Source: UBA5232 sp035370405 (lineage in GTDB: Bacteria; Patescibacteriota; Dojkabacteria; SC72). Taken from it: a stretch of DNA of 27,382 bases. Positions within the stretch are counted from its first letter, which is position 1. Every line of letters starts with the position of its first letter. Shown here piece after piece: positions 14,390 through 22,133 of this stretch. Below the pieces are notes generated by a model, which made no database searches, had not been told where the DNA came from, and was given only the letters and a program-made list of their open reading frames with translations. Made by a program: the position numbers and the translations under genes. The stretch spans positions 1 to 27,382 of the forward strand of contig DAOOVT010000011.1 of NCBI GenBank assembly GCA_035370405.1, read 5' to 3'.

Positions 14390-16915
14390 CTATTTTCCAA
14401 GGATTATTTTGCTTTCTTCTTCAAATGCAGCCTTTCTACTTTCTTTAATGTCTTCTGGGTATACACAGACACCGTAGGCACCAGTTTGTACACAGTATCG
14501 TAGCAATGGTTTGCTATTTTCAACTACTACAACGACTTTTCCGCTCTTTGGTCTCGCAGATTCTATGACGCTATCAAGTACCTTAAATACACTATGCCTT
14601 GCTAAGTCATATTTTGCATCTTTTTCATCAATCTTGAATCCCTGCATTTGTTTTGCTATTGCAGGCATGTTCAAAATCAATCCATCGACCTTGGCGTTCA
14701 ATATTTCTTCTGCAAGAATAACCTCAGACGGGTTATCCAATATTGGATATATTCCAAATGTAGATGTTCTTCTAAGCTTCTCACCAGAGAGTAATTTTTT
14801 GATTTCAACCATTGTTTCTCCACTAACAGGAGAGTGAATAGCTAACGAAACATTTCTTTTTTTGTAAATATTTCTTAATTTTCTAATAATCAGTGCAACC
14901 TTTTTGAGTAATTCTGGATTTGCTGTGTAATGGAGTGCTCCATATACTTCTCCTGAGAGATTTTCATTTTCAAATTCTTTTCCTCCATCTAAACTTCTAA
15001 AACTCTTTACTTTTGATGACCCTATTGCCAAAACTACATCGTTTCCCTGTGCGAGATTTACATATTCCAGAATTTTTTCAGATATCATCTTTACATATTC
15101 TGCCTGTTCTTTACCTTTACCACATAGTTGTGGGTGCTTACCACTTTGAATTATGAATTGATCTAAATCTAAATAGACGATACCATCAGAATCAGCTACA
15201 TGCTCATAAACTCTTCTAATGTCATCAACTCCCATGCAATAGATTTTTGTAGCAGAAGGAGGAAGAGTATGGTCCTTAGCTGGTAAGATTCCATTTTCTT
15301 CAACTTGCTCATGTTTTACCTCTCCAGATACATATGCTTCAACTACAGGGTGCACTGTTTCATCCTTTTGAGTATTTTCTTTTTCTACATATATTGTTCC
15401 CGTATTTCCGTCAATGCGAATGTGATCTCCATTTTTTAGAAGTTCCGTAGCCCTTTGTGCGCCAACTACTGCTGGAATATTGAATTCTCTACACAATATT
15501 GCCATATCACTTGTAATTCCACCTGTTTCCAGAATTATCCCTCCACATTCTAATACCATTGATCTCATGTCTTGTGTATAGCTCTGAGCTACAAGAATAT
15601 CTTTTCTAGTAAGTTTCTTCTCTTCATTTGGATGTGCAATGAAAACATCACCCACAGCTACACCAAAACTTGCACCTACCCCAGAGAGTAGGAGGTCACT
15701 TTGTTTAATTTCCTTTTTACTACTTTCTGTGCTTAGACCTTTCTTAGCTAAAGATATTAGCTCTTCTAATTTTTGACTTACTTCATCATTATTTTTCTCA
15801 ACAATTTTTTGAGCCTCATCCATAGCAGAAGAGACCATTTGTTTACTTACTCTATATTTTTCTATGAAGGCAAGAATAACTTCTCTAATATTCTTCCTAG
15901 ATATATCTGCTTGTGAATAGACAACATCCTCGTTTGATTCAATTTCATACAATGGTTTATTCTGCAAAATCCAAAATCTTCCGCCTGCCAACACCCATTC
16001 TATGTCTTGGGGCTCTTTTGATTTATCTTCTATGACTAGAGCAATTTTGGCTATCTCCTGCATATCTTTGTCAGAGAGCTTTTGCCTATGACTCCAGTTC
16101 ATTGAGATTTTAATCTTTTCCGCATTTTTACTGCTCTTCCCAGAAGGTTTCATAGTTCTAACTTTCATCCATTCTTGCGGAGCTATATGCTTCTCCAATA
16201 TTGCTAAATCCTTTTTATTCAAAAGATATGAATCTGGTGTTAATTCTCCAGACGATATTACATCTCCGAGACCATATACTGCCTCAATACTTAGCTTTGT
16301 GTAATCCTGCGTTATTGGGTCAACCGTAAATATCACTCCTGAAATTTCCGACTGAACCATTCTCTGAACAACAACCGCCATTTTTACATCAGCAAGATCA
16401 ATTCCTGACTCTCTTGCATAGGCTACAACATCATCAGTAAATACCGATGCATATATCCTCTTTATGGAATTAAGCAATTCGTCAAATTTCCTTATATTTA
16501 GCTCAGTACTAAAAACTCCATTGAATGAAACCTTTTTTTCATTGTCGGGAAAAATAACTGAAGACCTTACAGACACCCAAGCCTCTGTAAAACCAGAGAG
16601 TCTAGTATATGCGCTCAATATCTCTTCTTCTACCTCTTTGCTAAAATTGCATTTTAAAAAGGCTTCTTCTACCTCACGAGCCTCAGGATTTCTTCCTTTG
16701 GCTAGAAGCTTTTCTTCAACAGATTCAAAAGCATTTAAACAAAAATCAGTAAAGACATCTCCAGATACAACAAAAAAATCAGGAACTGGCACATCCATAT
16801 CTTTAAGCTTAAAAAGACTGTATCCCTTTCTTCCAATTTTTTCTTTGCTTAAATCTTTGAAAGAGAAATCTTCAAAAAAGAAAACAGGACTCTTTTTAAC
16901 TACAGAACTTTCCAT
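14390..16915 (-). CDS. PEP-synthase-like protein lacking the catalytic histidine (probable pseudoenzyme)
   Basis: Overall plan of phosphoenolpyruvate synthase, which makes PEP from pyruvate and ATP by way of a phosphohistidine. The 841 residues are near the usual length. The N-terminal ATP-grasp domain (about 25-325) looks kept: KGYSLFKLKDMDVPVPDFF, VSVRSS with Arg117, SGVIFTVDP (192-200), GLGDVISSGELTPDSY and QDIEW (303-307). In the mobile domain the signature reads GGITSDMAILCREFNIPAVVG, so the phosphorylated His of T-(C/S)-H-A-A-I is Asp470 (codon GAT at 15506-15508). The C-terminal barrel is also worn: the G-S-N-D-L-T-Q and C-G-x-x-P motifs are missing and only traces such as SLDGGKEFENENLSGEVYG remain. 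The frame is intact, so selection still acts. Whether it regulates, binds nucleotide or does other chemistry is unknown. Confidence 0.8.
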   Translation of the reverse strand: MESSVVKKSPVFFFEDFSFKDLSKEKIGRKGYSLFKLKDMDVPVPDFFVVSGDVFTDFCLNAFESVEEKLLAKGRNPEAREVEEAFLKCNFSKEVEEEILSAYTRLSGFTEAWVSVRSSVIFPDNEKKVSFNGVFSTELNIRKFDELLNSIKRIYASVFTDDVVAYARESGIDLADVKMAVVVQRMVQSEISGVIFTVDPITQDYTKLSIEAVYGLGDVISSGELTPDSYLLNKKDLAILEKHIAPQEWMKVRTMKPSGKSSKNAEKIKISMNWSHRQKLSDKDMQEIAKIALVIEDKSKEPQDIEWVLAGGRFWILQNKPLYEIESNEDVVYSQADISRKNIREVILAFIEKYRVSKQMVSSAMDEAQKIVEKNNDEVSQKLEELISLAKKGLSTESSKKEIKQSDLLLSGVGASFGVAVGDVFIAHPNEEKKLTRKDILVAQSYTQDMRSMVLECGGIILETGGITSDMAILCREFNIPAVVGAQRATELLKNGDHIRIDGNTGTIYVEKENTQKDETVHPVVEAYVSGEVKHEQVEENGILPAKDHTLPPSATKIYCMGVDDIRRVYEHVADSDGIVYLDLDQFIIQSGKHPQLCGKGKEQAEYVKMISEKILEYVNLAQGNDVVLAIGSSKVKSFRSLDGGKEFENENLSGEVYGALHYTANPELLKKVALIIRKLRNIYKKRNVSLAIHSPVSGETMVEIKKLLSGEKLRRTSTFGIYPILDNPSEVILAEEILNAKVDGLILNMPAIAKQMQGFKIDEKDAKYDLARHSVFKVLDSVIESARPKSGKVVVVVENSKPLLRYCVQTGAYGVCVYPEDIKESRKAAFEEESKIILGK

Positions 16916-16948
16916 CTATACTGGGCAGTACAAAATTTATATTCCCAA

Positions 16949-18049
16949 TTAAACGATACCTTTAGCTTTTATTTTTTGCAAGTCTATGTAGAATTCGTAA
17001 AGGATTTTCAAAATGACTATAACTGGAAGAGCCAACAATCCACCAACAGGACCAAACACTATTATTGCTGCAACTACACCAAGCATCACAACCAAGGGTT
17101 TTAGACCTATTACATTGCCCATAACCCTAGGATATATCAATGTATTTTCAATGGGCTGATACAAAGCTAGGAATCCTAAAATGAAAGCACCTTTAATTGG
17201 GCCAACAGCAACAAAAGCTATTAAAGATACAACTATTGTCGCAAGAGTAGATCCAATATTTGGAATTGCTCCCATTAACGCTATGAATACCGCTAGAGGA
17301 ATAGCAAATGGCATTTGTAGCACACTCAACACTATACTCGAATAGATCATGGACAACAGACTAACAAAACCTTGTCCAAGTAACCAATTACCTAACTTCC
17401 CTTCAACATCAGTTACCAATTTTCTAACTCTCTCTTTTTTCTCCTCCGATTGTATCCTCAAAAGAATTAAATCTAGCAGAGAATCATGTTCTAACATAAG
17501 GTAGATTGAAAACATAATTGCAGTACCCAGAGTCCCAATAGAGGAAAAGAAACTCGTAAAGAATGATGTTATACTCTTCATACTATCAATAGTGGCGAGA
17601 CCATTAACCCTATCCAACAAAGTCTTTTCAAGTGCACTTACATCAATAGTATTTCCTGCAATTTTAATATTTTCCAAACTTTGAATTACTTTCTCTATCC
17701 AAACAGGAATAGCTGCTACTAAATCTCCTAATTGAGTCACCAACGGAACTACGATAACAGAGAAAATCGATATCAAAGCCAATATCAATCCAGCATATGC
17801 TATGAATATAGCCAAATGTTTTGAAACACCCTTTTTTCTTAATTTTGAAACTATTGGTAAACAAACTGACATAAATATGAAGCTCAGCATCAAAAACAAA
17901 GCAATTGAAAATATCTGCTTCCTAAAAAACACAATACAAACACCAAGTACAATGAAAAATTTCAACCTTGGTGACAAATCCACAATCACAAGTTGTGGAG
18001 AATCTTCTCTTCTCGATGTATTTTCTTTAACTGAAAAAATTTTTGCCAT
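16949..18049 (-). CDS. AI-2E family (UPF0118) membrane transporter
   Basis: Polytopic inner-membrane protein of 366 residues in the AI-2E transporter family, which includes exporters of varied small molecules or ions, so the substrate cannot be named. Features are paired N-terminal TM segments (about 28-70), a third at about 82-105, a long central soluble loop with amphipathic helices (about 110-200), then TM segments to the C-terminus. The family's conserved late region is present: PFAIPLAVFIALMGAIPNIG and YQPIENTLIYPRVMG, then GLKPLVVMLGVV and GPVGGLLALP. The ATG at 18049 lies 11 nt after an extended -10. The PEP-synthase-like gene follows after 33 nt, so the two probably share an mRNA. Confidence 0.9.
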   Translation of the reverse strand: MAKIFSVKENTSRREDSPQLVIVDLSPRLKFFIVLGVCIVFFRKQIFSIALFLMLSFIFMSVCLPIVSKLRKKGVSKHLAIFIAYAGLILALISIFSVIVVPLVTQLGDLVAAIPVWIEKVIQSLENIKIAGNTIDVSALEKTLLDRVNGLATIDSMKSITSFFTSFFSSIGTLGTAIMFSIYLMLEHDSLLDLILLRIQSEEKKERVRKLVTDVEGKLGNWLLGQGFVSLLSMIYSSIVLSVLQMPFAIPLAVFIALMGAIPNIGSTLATIVVSLIAFVAVGPIKGAFILGFLALYQPIENTLIYPRVMGNVIGLKPLVVMLGVVAAIIVFGPVGGLLALPVIVILKILYEFYIDLQKIKAKGIV

Positions 18050-18060
18050 ACTGATACATC

Positions 18061-18069
18061 ATTATACCA
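18061..18069 (-). promoter_or_regulatory. Extended -10 promoter of the AI-2E transporter gene
   Basis: Minus-strand TGGTATAAT (TATAAT at 18061-18066) precedes the ATG at 18049 by 11 nt, which leaves a leader of only a few nt. The end of the upstream gene's terminator T-run touches this box. Confidence 0.6.
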
Positions 18070-18091
18070 AAAACGGAGGATTTTTTCCTCC
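18069..18091 (-). terminator. Intrinsic terminator of the Ig-like protein gene
   Basis: On the minus strand, GGAGGA (18091-18086) pairs with TCCTCC (18080-18075) around a 5-nt A loop, followed by G and TTTTT (18074-18069). It lies 33 nt after the stop of the upstream minus-strand gene, before the next promoter. Confidence 0.8.
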
Positions 18092-18123
18092 CTTCTCAGA
18101 ATTTCCCTAAAATCCTGTATTAC

Positions 18124-19071
18124 CTATTTCACCCTCCAATAATTTTTTTTGACAAGAACAACTCCAGTACTAAACATAAACGATGCTATAGCCAATATTC
18201 CGAAAATAAACATCAATCTATTCTGAAGGATAAAACCTAAAGCCTCACTCAAATCTCCAGAGGCAACTGGCAAGCTAGTATCGCTAACTCCATCACCGTT
18301 TAGATCACCAACAGCTTCACCATTTACATCACTTTCTAAAGAATACGTAACCTTAACTTTTTCCTCCACATTAGTAACATTTCCTGCCTTATCTTTTATT
18401 TCCATAGTAAACACATTTGGTCCTTCATCTAGTGCTATTCCACTGATAGCAAATTTCCCAGAATCATCACACTCACCTCTGTATATGCTGGTACCCCTCT
18501 TTATGGATACTTCACATCCTGCTTCAGAATTCCCTGTTAGTGAAAATGTTGGAGTACCAACCTCAGAAGAGTATGTTATCTTCTGTAAGACTGGACCTGT
18601 TTTATCAACTTCTATAACTTTTGATTCTGATTTATTTGACATATATCTTTTTGGAAAACCTTTTATCCCAGCTACTGATACTTCATACTTTCCCTCTCCT
18701 AAAACAGGATATTTGTACGAGAAATTACCATCCTTATCAACATTCGTCTTTCCAACATATTCACCATTAACATAAATGAAAACATCATTATACCCAGAGG
18801 CTATTCCCTCAATTGTTATTTCATCTGTATTTACTAAATTATTTGTTTCAGAAACGAAAGGAGCTTCCAAACTCTCATCTAACACAGGCTCTCTATTGTA
18901 TTTCACAAAAGAAAAGATGCCATATGCAACAAGTGCTAATCCTAATATTATGAATATTGTTCCTAGTGTTCTAGAAACTTTATCTTGGTCAGTTATTTTG
19001 GCAGTTTTAACCTCTACCTTAGAAACCATTGATTGTTCTTCTGAAGAGGTATTTTTCTTTTTCTTTGCCAC
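18124..19071 (-). CDS. Membrane-anchored Ig-like surface protein with sorting-signal-like tail
   Basis: Function unknown; 315 residues. A lysine-rich cytosolic N-terminus leads to a TM segment (about 35-57). An extracellular part follows with two Ig-like beta domains (about 81-156, with GYNDVFIYVNGEYVG; and about 160-243, with GNSEAGCEVSI and GPNVFTMEIKDKAGNVT). Cys186 and Cys201 could form a disulfide. A calcium-loop-like DLNGDGVSD (256-264) is next, then LPVASG (267-272), a 13-residue spacer, a second hydrophobic segment (about 286-307) and the basic end KKNYWRVK. That last arrangement resembles a sortase signal, and a sortase gene is divergently transcribed 102 bp away. The start is GTG (MAKKKK); no Shine-Dalgarno sequence is evident. 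It may equally be a simple two-TM surface protein. Confidence 0.7.
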   Translation of the reverse strand: MAKKKKNTSSEEQSMVSKVEVKTAKITDQDKVSRTLGTIFIILGLALVAYGIFSFVKYNREPVLDESLEAPFVSETNNLVNTDEITIEGIASGYNDVFIYVNGEYVGKTNVDKDGNFSYKYPVLGEGKYEVSVAGIKGFPKRYMSNKSESKVIEVDKTGPVLQKITYSSEVGTPTFSLTGNSEAGCEVSIKRGTSIYRGECDDSGKFAISGIALDEGPNVFTMEIKDKAGNVTNVEEKVKVTYSLESDVNGEAVGDLNGDGVSDTSLPVASGDLSEALGFILQNRLMFIFGILAIASFMFSTGVVLVKKNYWRVK

Positions 19072-19173
19072 TGTTAGCCTATATTAAAATTTATATGTTC
19101 TGCTTAGATAGAATAGTATAATTAGCTAAATAATGCAATATCCCCACAAATTTAGTAGAATACTAGGTACAAT

Positions 19174-19860
19174 ATGACAAAGGGAATGAAAATTACAACT
19201 ACACTTTTTATATTACTATTGGTCTTTGTACCATCGCTTATTTTTCTAGTTTCTCCGATTCAATCTGATTTAGCAATAAAATTTGACAAATTAAGGCCAT
19301 ACACCATATCAAGGAAGGCTGTCATATCAATATTCTCAACACTTTCTCCTAACAAATCAAAATATTCCCAACAAATACTAGGAACATCAACAATAGAAGA
19401 ATCAGTGGAAAATACAAATATATCAATAGACAGAAGCTATATAGAAGATGCTAATGCGGTACTCGAAATCTCATCTTTAGATATCAGTGGAAAAATATTT
19501 CAAGGAGAAGACTCCTCAACTATGGATAAAGGATTTTGGCACTTTCCACTATCAAAAAATCCTGGAGAAAAAGGAAACGTTGTGATAATTGGACACAGAT
19601 TTATGAAAGTACCCCCCATGAAAGATACATTTTACAATTTAGACAAAACAGACATAGGAGACAGAATAAACATAAGTAGTGATTTAGGAGAATACAATTA
19701 CATTGTTCTAGAAAAAAAAGAGGTTGAACCAAATGACATTTCGACAATTCAAGATACAGATGACTATACACTTACTCTAATTACATGCACACCACTTTGG
19801 ACTTCTCAAAAAAGGCTTGTCGTCATAGCTAAGCTGGACAAACTGTACAAAAAAGTGTAG
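19174..19860 (+). CDS. Sortase (class D/E-like transpeptidase)
   Basis: Membrane-anchored cysteine transpeptidase that cuts a sorting motif and attaches proteins to the envelope. The 228 residues comprise an N-terminal TM anchor (about 7-27), a linker of about 65 residues, then the sortase barrel. The catalytic set is complete: His141 in VVIIGHRF, Cys205 in TLITCTP and Arg214 in QKRLVVIAKL. FYNLDKTDIGDRI matches the family's F-x-x-L-x-x-x-x-x-G-D block. The short form without large insertions suggests class D or E. The motif it recognises cannot be read from its own sequence; the neighbouring Ig-like protein is a candidate substrate. Several weak -10-like boxes (TAGAAT at 19156, TATAAT at 19117) lie upstream. 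Confidence 0.93.
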   Translation: MTKGMKITTTLFILLLVFVPSLIFLVSPIQSDLAIKFDKLRPYTISRKAVISIFSTLSPNKSKYSQQILGTSTIEESVENTNISIDRSYIEDANAVLEISSLDISGKIFQGEDSSTMDKGFWHFPLSKNPGEKGNVVIIGHRFMKVPPMKDTFYNLDKTDIGDRINISSDLGEYNYIVLEKKEVEPNDISTIQDTDDYTLTLITCTPLWTSQKRLVVIAKLDKLYKKV

Positions 19861-19895
19861 ACTTTGCCCATTATCTTACATATATATCAATACCC

Positions 19896-20927
19896 ATGGA
19901 AGACAATTTCTATACTAGAAAAGACCTAGATCAAAGCACCGTAGAACTTACCATAACTATACCAAAAGATGCATTTGATAAAAGCTACAAAAGTTTACTC
20001 GAAGAAAATGCAAAAAAAACACAACTCAACGGTTTTAGAAAAGGCAAAGTCCCTACAGATGTCGTAGAATCACAAGTTAGCAGTGCTATTAAGATAGAAA
20101 CACTAGAAAAGCTCATACCTATGTATCTAGCTACAGCACTCCAGAAAGAATCACTTTTACCAATTGCTCCTCCAGAATACAAGAATTTCCCTAAATTAGA
20201 TGGAACTGAGGATATTAAAATTACAGTGTTAATAACCATAATGCCTAACTTTAAGGTTGGTGATTTGAAAAAAATTAAAATCCAAAAACAGAAAGCAACT
20301 GTTACTGACAAAGAAGTAGATGATGTACTAGAAAATATTTTCAAAAACAACAAAACAGAATTCAAAGAGATGAATGACCTATGGGCAAAAGAGGTTGCAA
20401 AACTTTTGAAAGCAGATAATGTTACAGATATGCAAACATTACGAAAGTATGTTGAAGGAATATTAAAAAATCAAAAAGAACAAGCCCTTAGGCATCAACT
20501 AGAAGAGGAAGTATTAGAACAAGCCGTTACTCTTTCAGATATAAAAATACCAGAACCTGCCATAAGGTATGAAGCAGAAGAAAGAGAAAGATCGTTTGAA
20601 CATGATATGCAGTCTAGACAAATCAAAATAGAAGACTTTCTCAAGGCAAATGATCTAACTATTGAAAAGATGCGAGAATTATGGTTCGAAGACGCTAAGC
20701 AAGCCCTTGAAACTGATGTATTCTTAAAAGAGTACATAAAAGAGAGAGGGATTAAATTCACAGATGAAGATTTAGCAAAAAAGATAGAAGAAATCAAAAG
20801 CAATGCTCCAAAGGATACAGATCCCAGCATTTTTGAAGATGAAGAGTGGAAAGAATATATAAGGAGAGTTTCAGTAAAAGATTTAGCTTTTAAAAAATTC
20901 CTAGAAGAGGTATTACAAGAATCATAA
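19896..20927 (+). CDS. tig: Trigger factor without PPIase domain
   Basis: Ribosome-associated chaperone for nascent chains. At 343 residues it is shorter than the usual 430 or so. The N-terminal ribosome-binding domain is clear, with the contact motif GFRKGKVP (46-53). The FKBP-type PPIase domain expected after about residue 150 is absent: DVLENIFKNNKTEFKE runs straight into NDLWAKEVAKLLK and the helical C-terminal arms (VEGILKNQKEQALRHQLEEE, IKIPEPAIRYEAEERER). The reading frame is intact, so this is a domain loss and not a frameshift. clpP follows 32 nt downstream, the familiar tig-clpP order. Confidence 0.92.
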   Translation: MEDNFYTRKDLDQSTVELTITIPKDAFDKSYKSLLEENAKKTQLNGFRKGKVPTDVVESQVSSAIKIETLEKLIPMYLATALQKESLLPIAPPEYKNFPKLDGTEDIKITVLITIMPNFKVGDLKKIKIQKQKATVTDKEVDDVLENIFKNNKTEFKEMNDLWAKEVAKLLKADNVTDMQTLRKYVEGILKNQKEQALRHQLEEEVLEQAVTLSDIKIPEPAIRYEAEERERSFEHDMQSRQIKIEDFLKANDLTIEKMRELWFEDAKQALETDVFLKEYIKERGIKFTDEDLAKKIEEIKSNAPKDTDPSIFEDEEWKEYIRRVSVKDLAFKKFLEEVLQES

Positions 20928-20959
20928 TATAATATATTAAGTTGTAATCGCTATATAGT

Positions 20960-21544
20960 ATGGTATTAATTCCAACAGTCATAGAAAAAGAAAGGGGAGG
21001 AGAGAGGGCCTACGATATTTATTCTCGTTTGCTTAAAGACAGAATTGTATTTGTAGGAGGCGAGATAGAGACAAATATGGCAAATACCGTTATTGCACAA
21101 TTATTATTTTTAGAGAAGGAAAATCCCGATGCGGATATTCAGATGTTTATAAACTCTGTAGGAGGACAAATAACTGCGGGAATGGCCATAGTAGATACTA
21201 TGAATTACATCAAGTGTGATGTTTCAACAATAGCTGTAGGGATAGCTGCGTCCATGGGAACAGTTTTGCTAATAAATGGGCAGAAAGGTAAAAGATTTGC
21301 TCTTCCGAATAGCAAGATTCATATACATCAACCATTAGGAGGAGTAGAGGGACAAGCAAGTGATATTGCCATAGAAGCAGAAGAGATACTAAAAACTAGA
21401 GAAACTATTTACAAGATGCTATCTGAAAAAACAGGAAAGAGTATGGAACAGATACAAAAAGATGCAGATAGGGATAAATATTTTACAGCTAAAGAAGCTA
21501 AGGATTATGGGATAATAGATAAGATAATAGAAAAAAGAAAGTGA
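20960..21544 (+). CDS. clpP: ATP-dependent Clp protease proteolytic subunit
   Basis: Serine protease subunit that assembles into two stacked heptameric rings. The 194 residues match the family. The triad is Ser98 in GIAASMG, His123 in IHIHQP and Asp172 in DADRDKYF, one residue offset from E. coli numbering. The N-terminus IPTVIEKERGGERAYDIYSRLL is typical of the processed form, so no propeptide is present. The TGA stop overlaps the GTG of the next gene (GTGA). No clpX is in the window; the Clp-like ATPase 3 kb away lacks a recognisable ClpP-binding loop. Confidence 0.97.
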   Translation: MVLIPTVIEKERGGERAYDIYSRLLKDRIVFVGGEIETNMANTVIAQLLFLEKENPDADIQMFINSVGGQITAGMAIVDTMNYIKCDVSTIAVGIAASMGTVLLINGQKGKRFALPNSKIHIHQPLGGVEGQASDIAIEAEEILKTRETIYKMLSEKTGKSMEQIQKDADRDKYFTAKEAKDYGIIDKIIEKRK

Positions 21545-22044
21545 TTGAGAATCAAGTAGAGTATGACTACAAAAATGAGCAATTGATGAGAGTAAAAGGC
21601 CAAATAGAGGACTTAATGAGCCACGGAGAGGGAGATGAGATTATTGATGACATACTATATGACATATCTTTGCAAGAGGTAGACAAATACCTTAATGATG
21701 AATATATCAAAGTGACATGCCCTCGTTTCAGTTCATGCAACATAAAAGATGAAGATACATTTGATGTGCTATGCGATTATATGGGTATTAAAATAGGCAA
21801 ACAGTATATAGAAAAAAATGCTGCTCAGAAGATCTATTTCATTGAAAGTGATGACTATGCACTGACCTTAATTCCCATACAATTCAAAGATAAAAGTATA
21901 AATTACAGAATTGAAGCATTAGAAAACTCTCCTGATTTCATAACTGAAATGTATGCAAATATAGAAGAAGAAAAAAGAGATAAAAAAGAAAATGATTCTG
22001 AAAAGTATAGGATTAAATTTGATAATTTTGGTAATAGAATATAG
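21541..22044 (+). CDS. Unrecognised acidic protein coupled to clpP
   Basis: No family recognised. The 167 residues are soluble and acidic. The N-terminus (VEYDYKNEQLMRVKGQIEDL) looks helical. A segment with two cysteines, VTCPRFSSC (about 58-66), precedes a mixed alpha/beta stretch (IYFIESDDYALTLIPIQF) and a charged, probably disordered tail EEEKRDKKENDSEK. The GTG start overlaps the clpP stop by 4 nt, a sign of translational coupling, so it may act with ClpP or simply share its mRNA. An ATG further in (residue 16, LMRVKG) is possible but would lose the overlap. Transcription continues towards tRNA-Val, 15 nt after the stop. Confidence 0.7.
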   Translation: MIENQVEYDYKNEQLMRVKGQIEDLMSHGEGDEIIDDILYDISLQEVDKYLNDEYIKVTCPRFSSCNIKDEDTFDVLCDYMGIKIGKQYIEKNAAQKIYFIESDDYALTLIPIQFKDKSINYRIEALENSPDFITEMYANIEEEKRDKKENDSEKYRIKFDNFGNRI

Positions 22045-22059
22045 AATGTGCTCATACTA

Positions 22060-22133
22060 GGGCGATTAGCTCAGCTGGTTAGAGCGTCACATTGACATTG
22101 TGGAGGTCACAGGTTCGAGTCCCGTATCGCCCA
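22060..22133 (+). tRNA. tRNA-Val (anticodon GAC)
   Basis: Complete cloverleaf of 74 nt: acceptor GGGCGAT/ATCGCCC, D-stem GCTC/GAGC, anticodon stem TCACA/TGTGG (one G-U) with loop TTGACAT, T-arm ACAGG-TTCGAGT-CCCGT with one A-C mismatch, discriminator A. The anticodon GAC reads Val codons GUC and GUU. The 3' CCA is not encoded (ATTTTG follows), so it must be added enzymatically. TAGAAT occurs at 22035-22040 and 22042-22047 as possible -10 boxes. Confidence 0.95.
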
